Shown in pieces: positions 16,696-25,954 of a stretch of DNA of 64,000 nt. The stretch lies in the NCBI GenBank assembly GCA_910585545.1, contig CAJUFN010000001.1:186001-250000 (forward strand), given 5' to 3'. A program made the position numbers and the translations under genes. This DNA comes from an uncultured Lachnospiraceae bacterium. Lineage in GTDB: Bacteria > Bacillota > Clostridia > Lachnospirales > Lachnospiraceae. A model generated the notes under the pieces. The model had not been told where the DNA came from. It searched no databases and worked only from the letters and a program-made list of their open reading frames with translations. Numbering within the stretch: position 1 is the first letter of the stretch; every line of letters starts with the position of its first letter.

Positions 16696-17316
16696 TTATT
16701 TACCAAATTCTTTTTTTCTTCCAAGTCCGCAAGCTACTACTACTGCTAACATTGCAACGACACCTGCAACTGCTACGGAAGCTTCTCCTGTCTTCGGAGA
16801 TGTATCATCATCAGATACGCCCTCTGCTGTAGCCGGGTCAACAATAAATGCCACTAATGACAAACTATCAAATGTTGCTGTAATTGTTCCGGCTCCGGCA
16901 ACTGCGGTAATCCTCTCCCATACACCTTTCACCTTATTATAACAAAGCACTCCAACATTCGTAGTTGCTAATATCCCAGGAACTTCGAAAGTAACTGTAA
17001 CCGGCCATTCTACCAGCCCCTCATCTCCTGCCACAAAAACATCTCTGATATCCAGAATCTTCATGCCTTCTACATAATCATCGCCCAATAATTCACGAAC
17101 CGTATTCATATCAAGCGCTGCTGCAACCGCTTTATACTCTTCCGGGACTGCCCGAGTCCTGACATCCACACGCCTTCCGGCTGCATCTATTGCAGCCCTT
17201 ACCCTTCTTACAATGCCATCTGTTTCCGGACTATCCGCCGCAATCGCTGTCAAAGTCATCCCAAGCAACATACAGCTCATTAATATTATGCTCACTAAAG
17301 TCTTAAAACGTTTCAT
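16696..17316 (-). CDS. Secreted protein with signal peptide and non-canonical sortase sorting signal
   Basis: The 206-residue protein has a signal peptide (about 1-26, ending TAIAA), an extracellular domain without a recognised fold, and a C-terminal wall-sorting region: SPKTGE, a hydrophobic stretch (VAVAGVVAMLAVVVACGL) and a basic GRKKEFGK tail. SPKTG departs from LPXTG at position one. The start at 17316 is supported by AAAGGA 5 nt upstream and a GGAGG further up. It is the last gene of the wzz-sortase-LCP-surface protein unit, so it is the natural candidate substrate of the neighbouring sortase. The biological role is unknown. Confidence 0.8.
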   Translation of the reverse strand: MKRFKTLVSIILMSCMLLGMTLTAIAADSPETDGIVRRVRAAIDAAGRRVDVRTRAVPEEYKAVAAALDMNTVRELLGDDYVEGMKILDIRDVFVAGDEGLVEWPVTVTFEVPGILATTNVGVLCYNKVKGVWERITAVAGAGTITATFDSLSLVAFIVDPATAEGVSDDDTSPKTGEASVAVAGVVAMLAVVVACGLGRKKEFGK

Positions 17317-17367
17317 ACTAATCCTTTCCTCCTTAAATTTTCCAAACCACATTCTTTTATCATTCTA

Positions 17368-18300
17368 TCACATTTCCACTTCTTTGTAAAACATATTAAT
17401 TATAATTTTTTGCAGCTCTTTATTGTCCGTATAGAATTCATCATGGTCTTCACCGGCTTTCATTTCTCCCGGAATCACCTGCGACTCTTCCAGCAATTCA
17501 TATTCTGCGAATTTCTCCATCTCTTTGGTACTTATATTGGTGATCAGCTGATCTTTCGCTGTGTCAAAAAGTGTTTTATAGATGCTCTTATCTTCCGCTC
17601 CTGAATCCTTTAGTTTTTCAAAAAAAGCTAATATAAACGCTTTCTGATTTTTCATTCGCTCCAGATTGCTTCCCGTTGCCTCTTTATCTCTTGCCTGTAC
17701 AAAGTTCTGAGCTTCTTTGCCATTCAGCAGTTTCCCATCAACTTCAACGCCTCCGATACCATCTACAATCTCTTCGATACCATCCATATTTAATGCTACG
17801 TAGGCATTTATCGGAATATCATACATCAGGTAAGAAACCGCTTCCTCCATCAGACGGCAGCTTCGTTCTTCTCCGTCACCATACGCATACTGCAGTGCAA
17901 TCTGAGCCGTATCTTCCGCCAGGAAATCTCCTTCTTTGTCATACACCTTTATCTTTGTCATCGTATCTCTTGGAATTTCAATCATCTGAATCGTCTTCTT
18001 AGAAGGATTCATACAAAACAACAGAATCGTATCGGACTGTCCTCCCTGTCCTGCCTCTTTTTTCTCAAATGGCTCTTCATTATCTATTCCAAGGAACAAC
18101 ACATTACGCAAACCATAATCATAACGATACTTTTTTCCCTCAAACATGATTTCGTCTACGTTCTCTTTATTCCCATCATCTACAATCCCTGATGTAGTTT
18201 CTGTTCCTGCATTCTGCATTTCCAGATAATATATGAGCATCCCTGCTATACCTAACGCGACTGCCATCATCAATACAACTATGATTTTTCTTTTATTCAT
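17368..18300 (-). CDS. LytR-CpsA-Psr (LCP) family protein
   Basis: LCP proteins transfer lipid-linked glycopolymers such as capsule or teichoic acid to peptidoglycan outside the membrane. The 310-residue protein has an N-terminal signal anchor (about 5-25) and the LCP core with NVLFLGIDN, GQSDTILLF, MNPSKKTIQMIEIPRDTM (conserved Arg/Asp) and YVALNMDGIEEIVDGIGGV. The later arginine motif is degenerate (QARDKEATGSNLERMKNQ). It overlaps the sortase gene by 8 bp, so the two are co-translated. Context suggests attachment of the capsule or wall polymer. Confidence 0.9.
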   Translation of the reverse strand: MNKRKIIVVLMMAVALGIAGMLIYYLEMQNAGTETTSGIVDDGNKENVDEIMFEGKKYRYDYGLRNVLFLGIDNEEPFEKKEAGQGGQSDTILLFCMNPSKKTIQMIEIPRDTMTKIKVYDKEGDFLAEDTAQIALQYAYGDGEERSCRLMEEAVSYLMYDIPINAYVALNMDGIEEIVDGIGGVEVDGKLLNGKEAQNFVQARDKEATGSNLERMKNQKAFILAFFEKLKDSGAEDKSIYKTLFDTAKDQLITNISTKEMEKFAEYELLEESQVIPGEMKAGEDHDEFYTDNKELQKIIINMFYKEVEM

Positions 18301-19033
18301 CTCTCAAAACCGCCTCCACAAGAAATCTTTTATCAGATTCATTGCCCATACAGGTACTCAGTGTCAGGATACAATCTTCCGGTGATACTGTAATATCTTC
18401 TCGATAAGTATTCCTCAAATCTCTCGCCTCGTAAACAGAATCCAGAAAACGCTGCCGCTCTTCTTTTAAGTCATATCGAAACGTATTGAGCACATGTCTG
18501 TCATCATATACAATCGCCGCAAAAATCTCATATCTAAAAATCTTTTTAGGCGTATAGATAACCACTTCCGGATGTTCCTTTAAAAATGTCTCATCTTCAT
18601 AATTGTGAAGTCCTTTAAACATGCTGCCGTCCTTCATATCATGTCCGTAAACAGCCGTATTAAAATCCCGAAAATCCTGATGGTTCATCCCTTCCGTATA
18701 AATAGAACCAGGATAGCCTTTTTTCCCATCAATCGTATGATTCAGATAATAAGAATCATCTCCCCATCTTTGCACGATCGGATAACTGATGTCTGTTCCC
18801 GGGATTTCTATCCATGCATAAATCTCAGGATTAATCTCCCAAAGCTTTTCAAAATCAATCGGAATCTCACCTTCTTTTGTTCTTTCCTTTTGGGGAATTA
18901 TGTTGTCCTTTTTCAGCACCTCGTATATTGTCAGATTTTTCTCTTTTGTAACAGAATGATAAACTATATATCCGCATGCGATAACTGCAATGCTAATACA
19001 CAGCCACATCAATATTTTTCTGTTTTTGTTCAC
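18293..19033 (-). CDS. srtB: Class B sortase
   Basis: The 246-residue membrane-anchored transpeptidase has an N-terminal helix (about 7-26), catalytic His131 in AVYGHDMKDGSMF, catalytic Cys228 in LTLSTC, and Arg236 in DKRFLVEAVL. AVYGHDMKDGSMF and LTLSTC are class B type. Class B enzymes are usually tied to haem-uptake or pilus substrates, but here the gene lies in a capsule regulatory unit. The start is GTG at 19033, with GAGGG 8 nt upstream. Candidate substrates in the window carry SPKTGE (16696-17316) and AAQTGD (20752-24432). Confidence 0.9.
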   Translation of the reverse strand: MNKNRKILMWLCISIAVIACGYIVYHSVTKEKNLTIYEVLKKDNIIPQKERTKEGEIPIDFEKLWEINPEIYAWIEIPGTDISYPIVQRWGDDSYYLNHTIDGKKGYPGSIYTEGMNHQDFRDFNTAVYGHDMKDGSMFKGLHNYEDETFLKEHPEVVIYTPKKIFRYEIFAAIVYDDRHVLNTFRYDLKEERQRFLDSVYEARDLRNTYREDITVSPEDCILTLSTCMGNESDKRFLVEAVLRDE

Positions 19034-19052
19034 TGCAATTCCCTCGCTTTAT

Positions 19053-19802
19053 TTAAGCGCTCTTTTTGTTCTTACGCGCATCTTGTTTCTCTAACGGTAA
19101 TGCTGCAAGCACAGTAAGCTTTAAATATTTGCGAACGTCTTCCTCTGTCTTGATCGTATCATCCATCATATACATTCCAAAGATTACTGCCATTGCCGCC
19201 GCTGCGCCTGCCAGTCCGCCTACCATAACATTACGCTTCGTATTCGGACTGATTGGAACTGTCGGTATCACTGCGCTTTCCAAAACATTCGGCTTATCCG
19301 TATTGATAATCTTAGCAATGCTGTCTGCAACGACATCAGACATTGTATTTGAGATTGTCGCTGCCAATTTCGGATCTGCATCTACCGCAGAAATATTTAA
19401 AATATGTGTGCCGTCTTTATTCGTAACATCAATCTTATTCAATAATTGATTCGATGTCATCTTCAAATCCAATCTACTGATTACATCTTCCAAGACCGGA
19501 CGGCTCTTTGCCACTTCGATATAGTCCGGCGTCAGTGTTGTGCCAAGCTGCAAGTCTGATATTGATGTAATCGTTGTTTCACTATTGACAATGTAAATCT
19601 TAGCAGTTGCAGAATATTGCGGCACTATACGAAGCTTCGTATAGCCAAAAGCAAGAATCGCGCCCACACACAAGCATAAAATAATCAGCCACGCCTTTCC
19701 AAGCATTACCCTTAAAATCTCCAATAAATCGATTTCCACTTCCTCATTATTTCTCTCAAATCTTTCTTCCATAAGCACTGTTCTCCCATACTCGTTTTCC
19801 AT
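19053..19802 (-). CDS. Wzz/CpsC-type polysaccharide chain-length and kinase-activator protein
   Basis: The 249-residue protein has two membrane helices (about 37-57 and 205-227) flanking an extracellular Wzz domain (about 58-200). It includes the proline-rich segment before helix two (VIPTVPISPNTKR) typical of chain-length determinants. In Firmicutes this protein activates the separate CpsD kinase. The start at 19802 follows AGAGGTGG. It is the first gene of the unit wzz-srtB-LCP-surface protein, driven by the promoter at 19826-19854. Confidence 0.9.
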   Translation of the reverse strand: MENEYGRTVLMEERFERNNEEVEIDLLEILRVMLGKAWLIILCLCVGAILAFGYTKLRIVPQYSATAKIYIVNSETTITSISDLQLGTTLTPDYIEVAKSRPVLEDVISRLDLKMTSNQLLNKIDVTNKDGTHILNISAVDADPKLAATISNTMSDVVADSIAKIINTDKPNVLESAVIPTVPISPNTKRNVMVGGLAGAAAAMAVIFGMYMMDDTIKTEEDVRKYLKLTVLAALPLEKQDARKNKKSA

Positions 19803-19825
19803 ACGTCATACCACCTCTGTCTTGT

Positions 19826-19854
19826 AGTATAATAAATGTTTTTCTAAAAGGCAA
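19826..19854 (-). promoter_or_regulatory. Sigma-A promoter of the wzz-sortase-LCP unit
   Basis: On the minus strand TTGCCT (19854-19849) and TATACT (19831-19826) are 17 bp apart, ending 24 bp before the wzz start codon. Confidence 0.6.
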
Positions 19855-19920
19855 CACAAAATCCGTTTTTTTGGCATATTCTTTAAAATTCTATCATCTT
19901 ATGCTCTTTTTTCATCATAT

Positions 19921-20460
19921 TTAAGCTTTTTTCTTCCATATTCTTCCAATTATCATGATAATACCATATCCTATAAAAGCGCCAAGCGTATTGTTCATGA
20001 CATCATCTAACTCGCAAAGACCACACTTAAAAATGAGCTGCATCAACTCTATCCCTGCCGACATGAAAAATGCGCTAAGAATTGTCACTCGAAAGTTTCT
20101 TGCTTTTTCACTAATCAAAGGAAGCAGTATCCCCCACGGAAGAAATGCGATAATATTGCCTAAAATCTGAGTTCTTAATTCCAGATCATGTTCTAAAATA
20201 ACTTTTTTATAAGACCAGAACATCTCAAGTTCTAACCTGTATTCTAAACCCATCCCACGATTTAACAACGTCAGTTCCAGCAAAAATACTATGTACACAA
20301 TAAAAAGCAAACCAAAACCATACCTTATTCTTGGCGCTGCTTCACCTTGCTTTCTCTCTTTGTATCTTAAAATTCCGATATAACACAAGTAAATTCCAAC
20401 AACCAGAATCAACACTTCCGCATAATCCAGATCCAAATATCTTTTTATGATATTTCCCAT
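19921..20460 (-). CDS. VanZ-like family membrane protein
   Basis: The 179-residue protein has about four to five membrane segments and VanZ-type motifs NIIAFLPWGILLP and IELMQLIF...CELDDVMNNTLGAFIGY. The role of the family is poorly defined; the founding member gives low-level teicoplanin resistance. It begins 1 nt after the stop of a 45-codon small membrane gene, so the two are translationally linked. A second VanZ-like protein is encoded at 57666-58220. Confidence 0.85.
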   Translation of the reverse strand: MGNIIKRYLDLDYAEVLILVVGIYLCYIGILRYKERKQGEAAPRIRYGFGLLFIVYIVFLLELTLLNRGMGLEYRLELEMFWSYKKVILEHDLELRTQILGNIIAFLPWGILLPLISEKARNFRVTILSAFFMSAGIELMQLIFKCGLCELDDVMNNTLGAFIGYGIIMIIGRIWKKKA

Positions 20461-20461
20461 G

Positions 20462-20599
20462 TTATTCTACCTTCTTTTCTTTGCTCGCCTCCCATTCTAA
20501 CATCTCATCCTCTTTTGACGCAATCCTTAAACAACAATAAAGCACAAAATTGATACCAAAAACCAAAATACCTGTTATAATTGCAAACACAGCCCTCAT
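20462..20599 (-). CDS. Small single-helix membrane protein, 45 residues
   Basis: The frame reads MRAVFAIITGILVFGI at the start, has one membrane segment (about 3-25) and ends with a charged, Glu/Lys-rich tail (EDEMLEWEASKEKKVE). An AGGAG site lies about 10 nt upstream of the ATG at 20599, and the stop is 1 nt before the VanZ-like gene start. Clean positioning, a ribosome binding site and a membrane-plus-charged-tail design support a real gene. Function is unknown; it could be a partner of the VanZ-like protein. Confidence 0.6.
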   Translation of the reverse strand: MRAVFAIITGILVFGINFVLYCCLRIASKEDEMLEWEASKEKKVE

Positions 20600-20668
20600 A
20601 AAATACTATCTCCTCGCTTTTTGTAAGTATGCGTAGAAGAGAAATCGTTTATACCATTTATTTTTCTT

Positions 20669-20718
20669 AAAAGAGATACGATTATGAATTCATATGGATT
20701 CTTAACCGTATCTCTTTT
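20669..20718 (-). terminator. Terminator after the 1226-residue surface protein gene
   Basis: AAAAGAGATACG (20669-20680) and CGTATCTCTTTT (20707-20718) form a perfect 12-bp stem with a smaller internal GAAT/ATTC stem. T-tracts occur on both strands, so it may work in either direction. Confidence 0.75.
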
Positions 20719-20751
20719 TTCTTTTTAAGCCTTAGCTAATTTTTGGCTAAC

Positions 20752-23700
20752 CTATTTCTTTTTCCAGACAAACCATACTGCTAAAAGTGCCGCTGCTGCT
20801 GCAACCGCCGGTACTGCTGCTTTCGCTGCATCTCCTGTCTGTGCTGCTGTTTTTGCATTTGTCTTAGCTGTCGTTGTCTTGTTTGCAGTATCTTTGCTTC
20901 CTTCATCATTAGATGCAACTTTTTGATCTGTGACAGAACTATCGTCTTTCTTAGAACCATTATCTATATCACCAGATTCTGTATTATCCGTATTGATATC
21001 GCCTGTTCCTGCTTCCTCTTTTGCTTCTAATCCTGCTACTGCCTCTTCTAATGCTGTCACTGCCAAATCTACTTGCTTCTGGTTTGCATTCTCATCTTCC
21101 ATTACCGCTGCTGCCATTGCTACTGCTGCTTTCACTGCATTTGCAGTCTCTTCGCTATATGAACTTAAGTCCATCGCTTCTACTTTTCCAAGCAGTTCTT
21201 CTAATCTATCTTTGTTTGGAACTTCTCTCAATCCAAAGATTGCATTCAGAAGTGTTGCGTATGCCGAATCTACCGCATCCTGGGTAATCTCGCTGCCTGC
21301 AAGAACTTCTCTTGCTCCGTCAAGCGCTGCCATAAAGCTTTCTGCTGTGGATGGTATGTAGTTCTCAAGGTTTTCTTCGTATACAGAAGCATCTGCCACA
21401 AGCTTTTCTAACTTGCTCGTATCGATTGGATTTTCAACCAATGCATCCATTGCTGCCTGCAATACATCTCGTGCTGTGTCAATCTCTGCCTGAAGTGCAT
21501 TTTCATCTGCAAGTACTTCCCTCGCTGCTTCCAAAGCCTCGGCAAATGGCGCCCAGCTCTCTTTCGTATACATCGCTTCTACTTTACCACTTGCTGTTCC
21601 TACAAGCACTGTTAAACTTTCTGTATTTCCTGTGAAGTCCAGAAGATGTACTTTCGCAAGAAGCGCATCATATGCAGCATCTATTTCTTTCTGCGTTGCA
21701 TCTTCCTTTGCATTTACTGCAATTGCATCTTCCAGTGCTTTTTCAAATAATTCTTTTACCTTCGGTACCACATATTTATAATTTTCAGCATCCTTTGCAT
21801 CTTGAGCATATTCGATAAGCGCTGCTAAGTCTTCTTTGTCACTGCCCGGTTTTTCTTCCGGATATACTACGCTTTCGCCCTCAGCTGCATTATAATGTTC
21901 CGTATCATCCGGTGTAAATCTCCATGCATATCCAGCCCCTTGTTCCACTGTCTGGCTGTCATCTATCCATTCAAATACACCTTCCACTGGTTTTCCTGCT
22001 GCATTTTTCATAGAACCGCTAAGCTCAATTGCTGACAACTCTACATTACTGTCTACAGCATCAAATTCTGGTTCCCCTGTTGGGTTACCCTTGGTAATCT
22101 CAAAACGACGTGATACATAAGCATACTTTTTCGCTTCATCGTTCTGTCCATTCACTACCATAGAATAAATGCCAAGTTCCTTAGGTGCGATAGCTTGTAC
22201 TGCATCCGCGCTCAATTCTGCCGGCTGCTTATTATACAGATGGGTATCGTAACTGATTCCCTCAATCACAGAGTGGAAATGCACAGTAAATTCTCCGATA
22301 TCTTCTGCACTGATACCTGTCAGATCATAAGCCGGTGCAACACCTTCTCCTGTGTATTCCAATATACGTTTTTCCAATGAGTTCTGCAGCAACTCATCCC
22401 CATTCATCATAGATATCCGTTCCATGCCCTCTGCCATTACCGTCACACGAAGCAATATCTGATCCCATGGCTTCCACAATGTACCAATTGTAACAAATTG
22501 ATAATTCTCGTTTTGCATATCTACAATTACATCAATGGCCTCTGAAATTCCTTCACTATCCACTGTCTCTAAGAATGGTAATACACCTGTGCTCTCCACA
22601 TGATTGTCATTCTGAGTATAACTAAATGTAAAGTCCTTGCCTTGTTCCAATTCTATATGCGCTGCCTCTGTATCCGGAATATAAATCTTCTCTCCAGAGT
22701 CTGCATCTACACTCTCTTTAGCCGGATAAAACCAAATATGATCCGAAAGCTGCTCTTCATTCTCCCCAACAGGCTGGCTATAAACTACTGCTGGACGATT
22801 GTATGTATGATCCCAGCCGATTGCATCATCACCGGTGCTACCATAGGTAATCAACATCGGCGTAACTTTCACCGTAACTTTTAGCTCTGCTTCTCCACCA
22901 TTTTCCGTAGTTGCCGTTGCAGTAATAACCGCCTCTCCTACATGCTCTGCTTTAAGTTTACCATCATTTACAGATACAATTGAAGCATCCGAAGAAGTTA
23001 GGTTCTTAAGTACTATTGCATTATCTGAAACTGGGATTGAAGCCTTAGAACCATATTCTATAGAAATTTCTCTTGGAACAGCATCAAGAGCACGCCACAT
23101 CGCATACAATTCTATATCTTGGGAGAAAGTAACCTCTTCACAATTTTTATATGTTGTTCCTTTGCCATCTGACTGAGTATTCCAACCATCAAACACATAA
23201 CCTTCACGAGTAAAAGTATTATTATCAAGTATAGATTCCTGTCCTAAAGGTATCTTTTGTGTAGAAGTTTCAGAATCATTTCCATTATTGGCATTAAAAA
23301 TAATTTGAGCACTTTCCTTACAAACTACTTCATTCTTATCCTCTTCTAAATAAAACATATACTCCTCATTGGAAATATCTGAAAACGTAAATCCTTTAAG
23401 ATCATTGGTTTGTATCGGATAATTTTCCGCACCTTTTACATGAACTAAATCAATACCAATTGTATTGTTATTACCCCTACGTACCAACATGCTCATGTGA
23501 CCGGTAAAAGGTCTAGACATTTGCAAAAGATACTCCGAATTTAACTGTACATCAGAAGCCCCTCTATATGAAGAATTCGACAATATATACTGATTCCCCC
23601 AAATTCGAATATCTCCACCTATGTACATGCCAGGCCCATTAACAAAAACACCGCCAGGGCGTACAACGTTTGAGCTTACTACTGTATTATTTGTAATTGA

Positions 23701-24432
23701 CCCACCATATAATTCTACTTTACTATTAACACCACCATAATAGCAAATACCACCAGCATAACGCCCTGAATTTTCCATAATAGAACCACTGTTCATGATC
23801 AAAGCTGCTTCTTTACCAGAAACCTGAACACCGCCACCATAATTATCTGAAATGCAATTTTGAATACAACCACCATCTATCGTCAATAACGCATTTTGAC
23901 GTACAAATACTCCCCCTCCACTTTCATTAGTATGAGCATTTCTCAAGACACTCCCTTCACCAAGTGTCAACTGATAACTAGTTGCACTGCCGCTTCCCAC
24001 TTGAAACAAACGAGTGGTTACTTTCTGATCTTTGCCTCCATCAATCGTAATATTTTCTAATGTAACCACAATATCATTATCTCCAACAATTAAGAACATA
24101 TTTGGTCCCTTACCGCCATGAGCATTCGACGCAAAATTTGCATCTGCGCTTGCGTAAATCACTTCGTTTCCTGTTTTCCCTTGTATAGTAACGCTTCCCA
24201 TCCCGGTAATTGCAACTCCAGAAGAAAGAGCAATATCATTAGCTACAATAATTTTTCTTTCACCATTTACATCAGTCAATGCCTCTTTCAATTCATCCTC
24301 TGTTATAACTTCCTCTACCATCACCAATTCATCCCCAATATCTTCCGCCAAAACCAGCGTCGGGAATAAGTTCACTACCATGACAATTGTCAGTAACACT
24401 ACTAGAAATTTACTTTGCTTTGATTGTTTCAT
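20752..24432 (-). CDS. Large wall-anchored surface protein: beta-helix, InlB B-repeat, Ig-like and FIVAR domains
   Basis: The 1226-residue protein has a signal peptide (about 1-29, ending LVLA). A right-handed beta-helix-like region follows (about 60-370, with repeated GGGVFV, GGGVQV and GGICYYGG turns and an SGSI/GGSI ladder). Next come an InlB/Flg_new repeat (about 385-455, GYVFDGWNTQSDGKGTTY), a Big_2-like segment (about 460-535) and a long uncharacterised middle part. Four FIVAR-type helical repeats occupy about 860-1150. A Thr/Lys-rich stalk follows, then the sorting signal AAQTGD with hydrophobic segment and KKK tail. Such proteins act as carbohydrate- or matrix-binding adhesins in gut Firmicutes. 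The start follows AAAGGAAA at about 10 nt. Confidence 0.88.
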   Translation of the reverse strand: MKQSKQSKFLVVLLTIVMVVNLFPTLVLAEDIGDELVMVEEVITEDELKEALTDVNGERKIIVANDIALSSGVAITGMGSVTIQGKTGNEVIYASADANFASNAHGGKGPNMFLIVGDNDIVVTLENITIDGGKDQKVTTRLFQVGSGSATSYQLTLGEGSVLRNAHTNESGGGVFVRQNALLTIDGGCIQNCISDNYGGGVQVSGKEAALIMNSGSIMENSGRYAGGICYYGGVNSKVELYGGSITNNTVVSSNVVRPGGVFVNGPGMYIGGDIRIWGNQYILSNSSYRGASDVQLNSEYLLQMSRPFTGHMSMLVRRGNNNTIGIDLVHVKGAENYPIQTNDLKGFTFSDISNEEYMFYLEEDKNEVVCKESAQIIFNANNGNDSETSTQKIPLGQESILDNNTFTREGYVFDGWNTQSDGKGTTYKNCEEVTFSQDIELYAMWRALDAVPREISIEYGSKASIPVSDNAIVLKNLTSSDASIVSVNDGKLKAEHVGEAVITATATTENGGEAELKVTVKVTPMLITYGSTGDDAIGWDHTYNRPAVVYSQPVGENEEQLSDHIWFYPAKESVDADSGEKIYIPDTEAAHIELEQGKDFTFSYTQNDNHVESTGVLPFLETVDSEGISEAIDVIVDMQNENYQFVTIGTLWKPWDQILLRVTVMAEGMERISMMNGDELLQNSLEKRILEYTGEGVAPAYDLTGISAEDIGEFTVHFHSVIEGISYDTHLYNKQPAELSADAVQAIAPKELGIYSMVVNGQNDEAKKYAYVSRRFEITKGNPTGEPEFDAVDSNVELSAIELSGSMKNAAGKPVEGVFEWIDDSQTVEQGAGYAWRFTPDDTEHYNAAEGESVVYPEEKPGSDKEDLAALIEYAQDAKDAENYKYVVPKVKELFEKALEDAIAVNAKEDATQKEIDAAYDALLAKVHLLDFTGNTESLTVLVGTASGKVEAMYTKESWAPFAEALEAAREVLADENALQAEIDTARDVLQAAMDALVENPIDTSKLEKLVADASVYEENLENYIPSTAESFMAALDGAREVLAGSEITQDAVDSAYATLLNAIFGLREVPNKDRLEELLGKVEAMDLSSYSEETANAVKAAVAMAAAVMEDENANQKQVDLAVTALEEAVAGLEAKEEAGTGDINTDNTESGDIDNGSKKDDSSVTDQKVASNDEGSKDTANKTTTAKTNAKTAAQTGDAAKAAVPAVAAAAALLAVWFVWKKK

Positions 24433-24759
24433 ACTTTTTGTTTCCTTTCCTATTTTTTTGCACTTTTTTTGATACCATCCGATTAAATATTTTTTGCCTG
24501 AAAAGATTCCTTCTATCTAGTAAAATAAGAATTTATATCCCACCACTCTCACAACCTAAAATATCCTCATTAGTCTTTCATCGAAAGACACACCGCTCCC
24601 CCATCATGCATTTGCTTTGGTTACTAGAACAATCATCAGGCTAAAGTCACTTGCTTTTGTTACTCATAACTCACCACCTTACATTACAAAATAGTAATAT
24701 TTATAGTCCTTCTCCAAAGACTTTATACTATTACATGCCCTATAAATTTTTTATATCTT
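24433..24759. other. Intergenic region without a gene
   Basis: These 327 bases hold the leader of the large surface protein and the 3' end of the capsule operon. A short hairpin (AGTCCTT/AAAGACT, 24705-24722) could be the capsule operon terminator, but it has a G-U pair and no clean T-run. No coding frame, RNA gene or clear promoter is recognised. Confidence 0.5.
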
Positions 24760-25926
24760 TTAACATATTTTTTGTTTGATCATCCTCACTATATTCAATA
24801 TCTTCCTTTGCATCCTGTCATACCATGTCGGTTCAATCAATTTCTCTAACTTATCTATCCCCCATACATTCCTATCAAGTTCCTTAAAAAACTTTTTTCG
24901 ATTTCGATGTCTTGATACGGATTTTCTAGAATCAGATGATGGCGGAAGCAGTCTATCTACATCACCTTCTCTCACAATCATTTGATTTGACAATACTTCA
25001 AAAATTTTCTTACCTTTTTCACTATGAATCAAAACAACTGAGGTTCCCTTATCATCATCCATCTCTGGCATATATTTATTAATTCCCCAACAATCTCCTA
25101 ATGTAATATCCGAAGAACGATTAAGTCCTTTAAATTTGCACGCATAGCAAGATGGACGAAGACATATATTTGCTAAAAACATTTTCATAAACGAATCTTC
25201 TTTAAATATCCGTTTATATGCTGTTTTATTAGAAAATTCTAATAAGACTACATATATTTTCCAACCAAAATCTTTCTGCCTGAAAAATATTTTCTGCACG
25301 ACACCTCCGTACTTGTTCTCCTTCTCCATAATATATTTTTTCCAAAGCTTTGGACTAGGCACACCATGACACAACACATCAACAGTATATAAATTTTCAT
25401 ATTCCTTTTGCAAATATTTTTTCAATCCCTCTATCTGGCAAGCTGTTCCCGTATATAATACTAATCTCCCATTATCCAAAAATCTTTTTGCATCTATAAA
25501 AGTATTTTCTGTACGGCTTTGTAAATATTTGCTTCCCCGAAGTCTTCCAAGTTCCTTACTATTATCAACCACAATATGCTTTACAGAAAAATCCAAATCA
25601 AATGCTGCACCAAATACCACTCCCCCACTTTGTAATACATTCTCTGCAATCAAACTAAACAGTCCACCAGAAGAACTCTTCTCTCTTATAGAATTCTTTT
25701 TTGCATATGCTGCATATGCATCCGGTATTGCAGTGTCCTCTATATCATTTTGATTTAAAACTGGGCAAACGCGTTCACATAATCCACATGCAATACAATC
25801 TTCTATTACAATGTATGGATAAAGGAATCCCTCTACATCTTCTTTCATTGAAATACACCCCTTCGGGCATGCACTTGCACAAGCTCCACATCCACAACAA
25901 TCTCTTTTCTCGTTTATATGTATCAT
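24760..25926 (-). CDS. F420 hydrogenase/dehydrogenase beta subunit-like Fe-S protein of the capsule operon
   Basis: The 388-residue protein has an N-terminal ferredoxin-type domain with CCGCGACASACP and CIACGLCERVCP, followed by the FrhB-like N- and C-terminal domains (SSSGGLFS, GTACQIEGL, DVLCHGVPSP, DITLGDCWG). It has no connection with real F420 metabolism in this genus. This subfamily is common in capsule loci beside pyruvyltransferase and Wzx genes, where it may be a redox enzyme modifying a sugar or donor. It is the last gene of the loaP operon. A second member lies at 61954-63096, again next to wzx. Confidence 0.85.
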   Translation of the reverse strand: MIHINEKRDCCGCGACASACPKGCISMKEDVEGFLYPYIVIEDCIACGLCERVCPVLNQNDIEDTAIPDAYAAYAKKNSIREKSSSGGLFSLIAENVLQSGGVVFGAAFDLDFSVKHIVVDNSKELGRLRGSKYLQSRTENTFIDAKRFLDNGRLVLYTGTACQIEGLKKYLQKEYENLYTVDVLCHGVPSPKLWKKYIMEKENKYGGVVQKIFFRQKDFGWKIYVVLLEFSNKTAYKRIFKEDSFMKMFLANICLRPSCYACKFKGLNRSSDITLGDCWGINKYMPEMDDDKGTSVVLIHSEKGKKIFEVLSNQMIVREGDVDRLLPPSSDSRKSVSRHRNRKKFFKELDRNVWGIDKLEKLIEPTWYDRMQRKILNIVRMIKQKIC

Positions 25927-25954
25927 TCTTCAATCCTCTTTAACATATCATTTA

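Noticed and set aside
24760..25926. A genuine coenzyme F420 hydrogenase subunit.
   Set aside because: No F420 biosynthesis or hydrogenase genes are present, and the gene is inside a capsule operon. Only the fold is shared.
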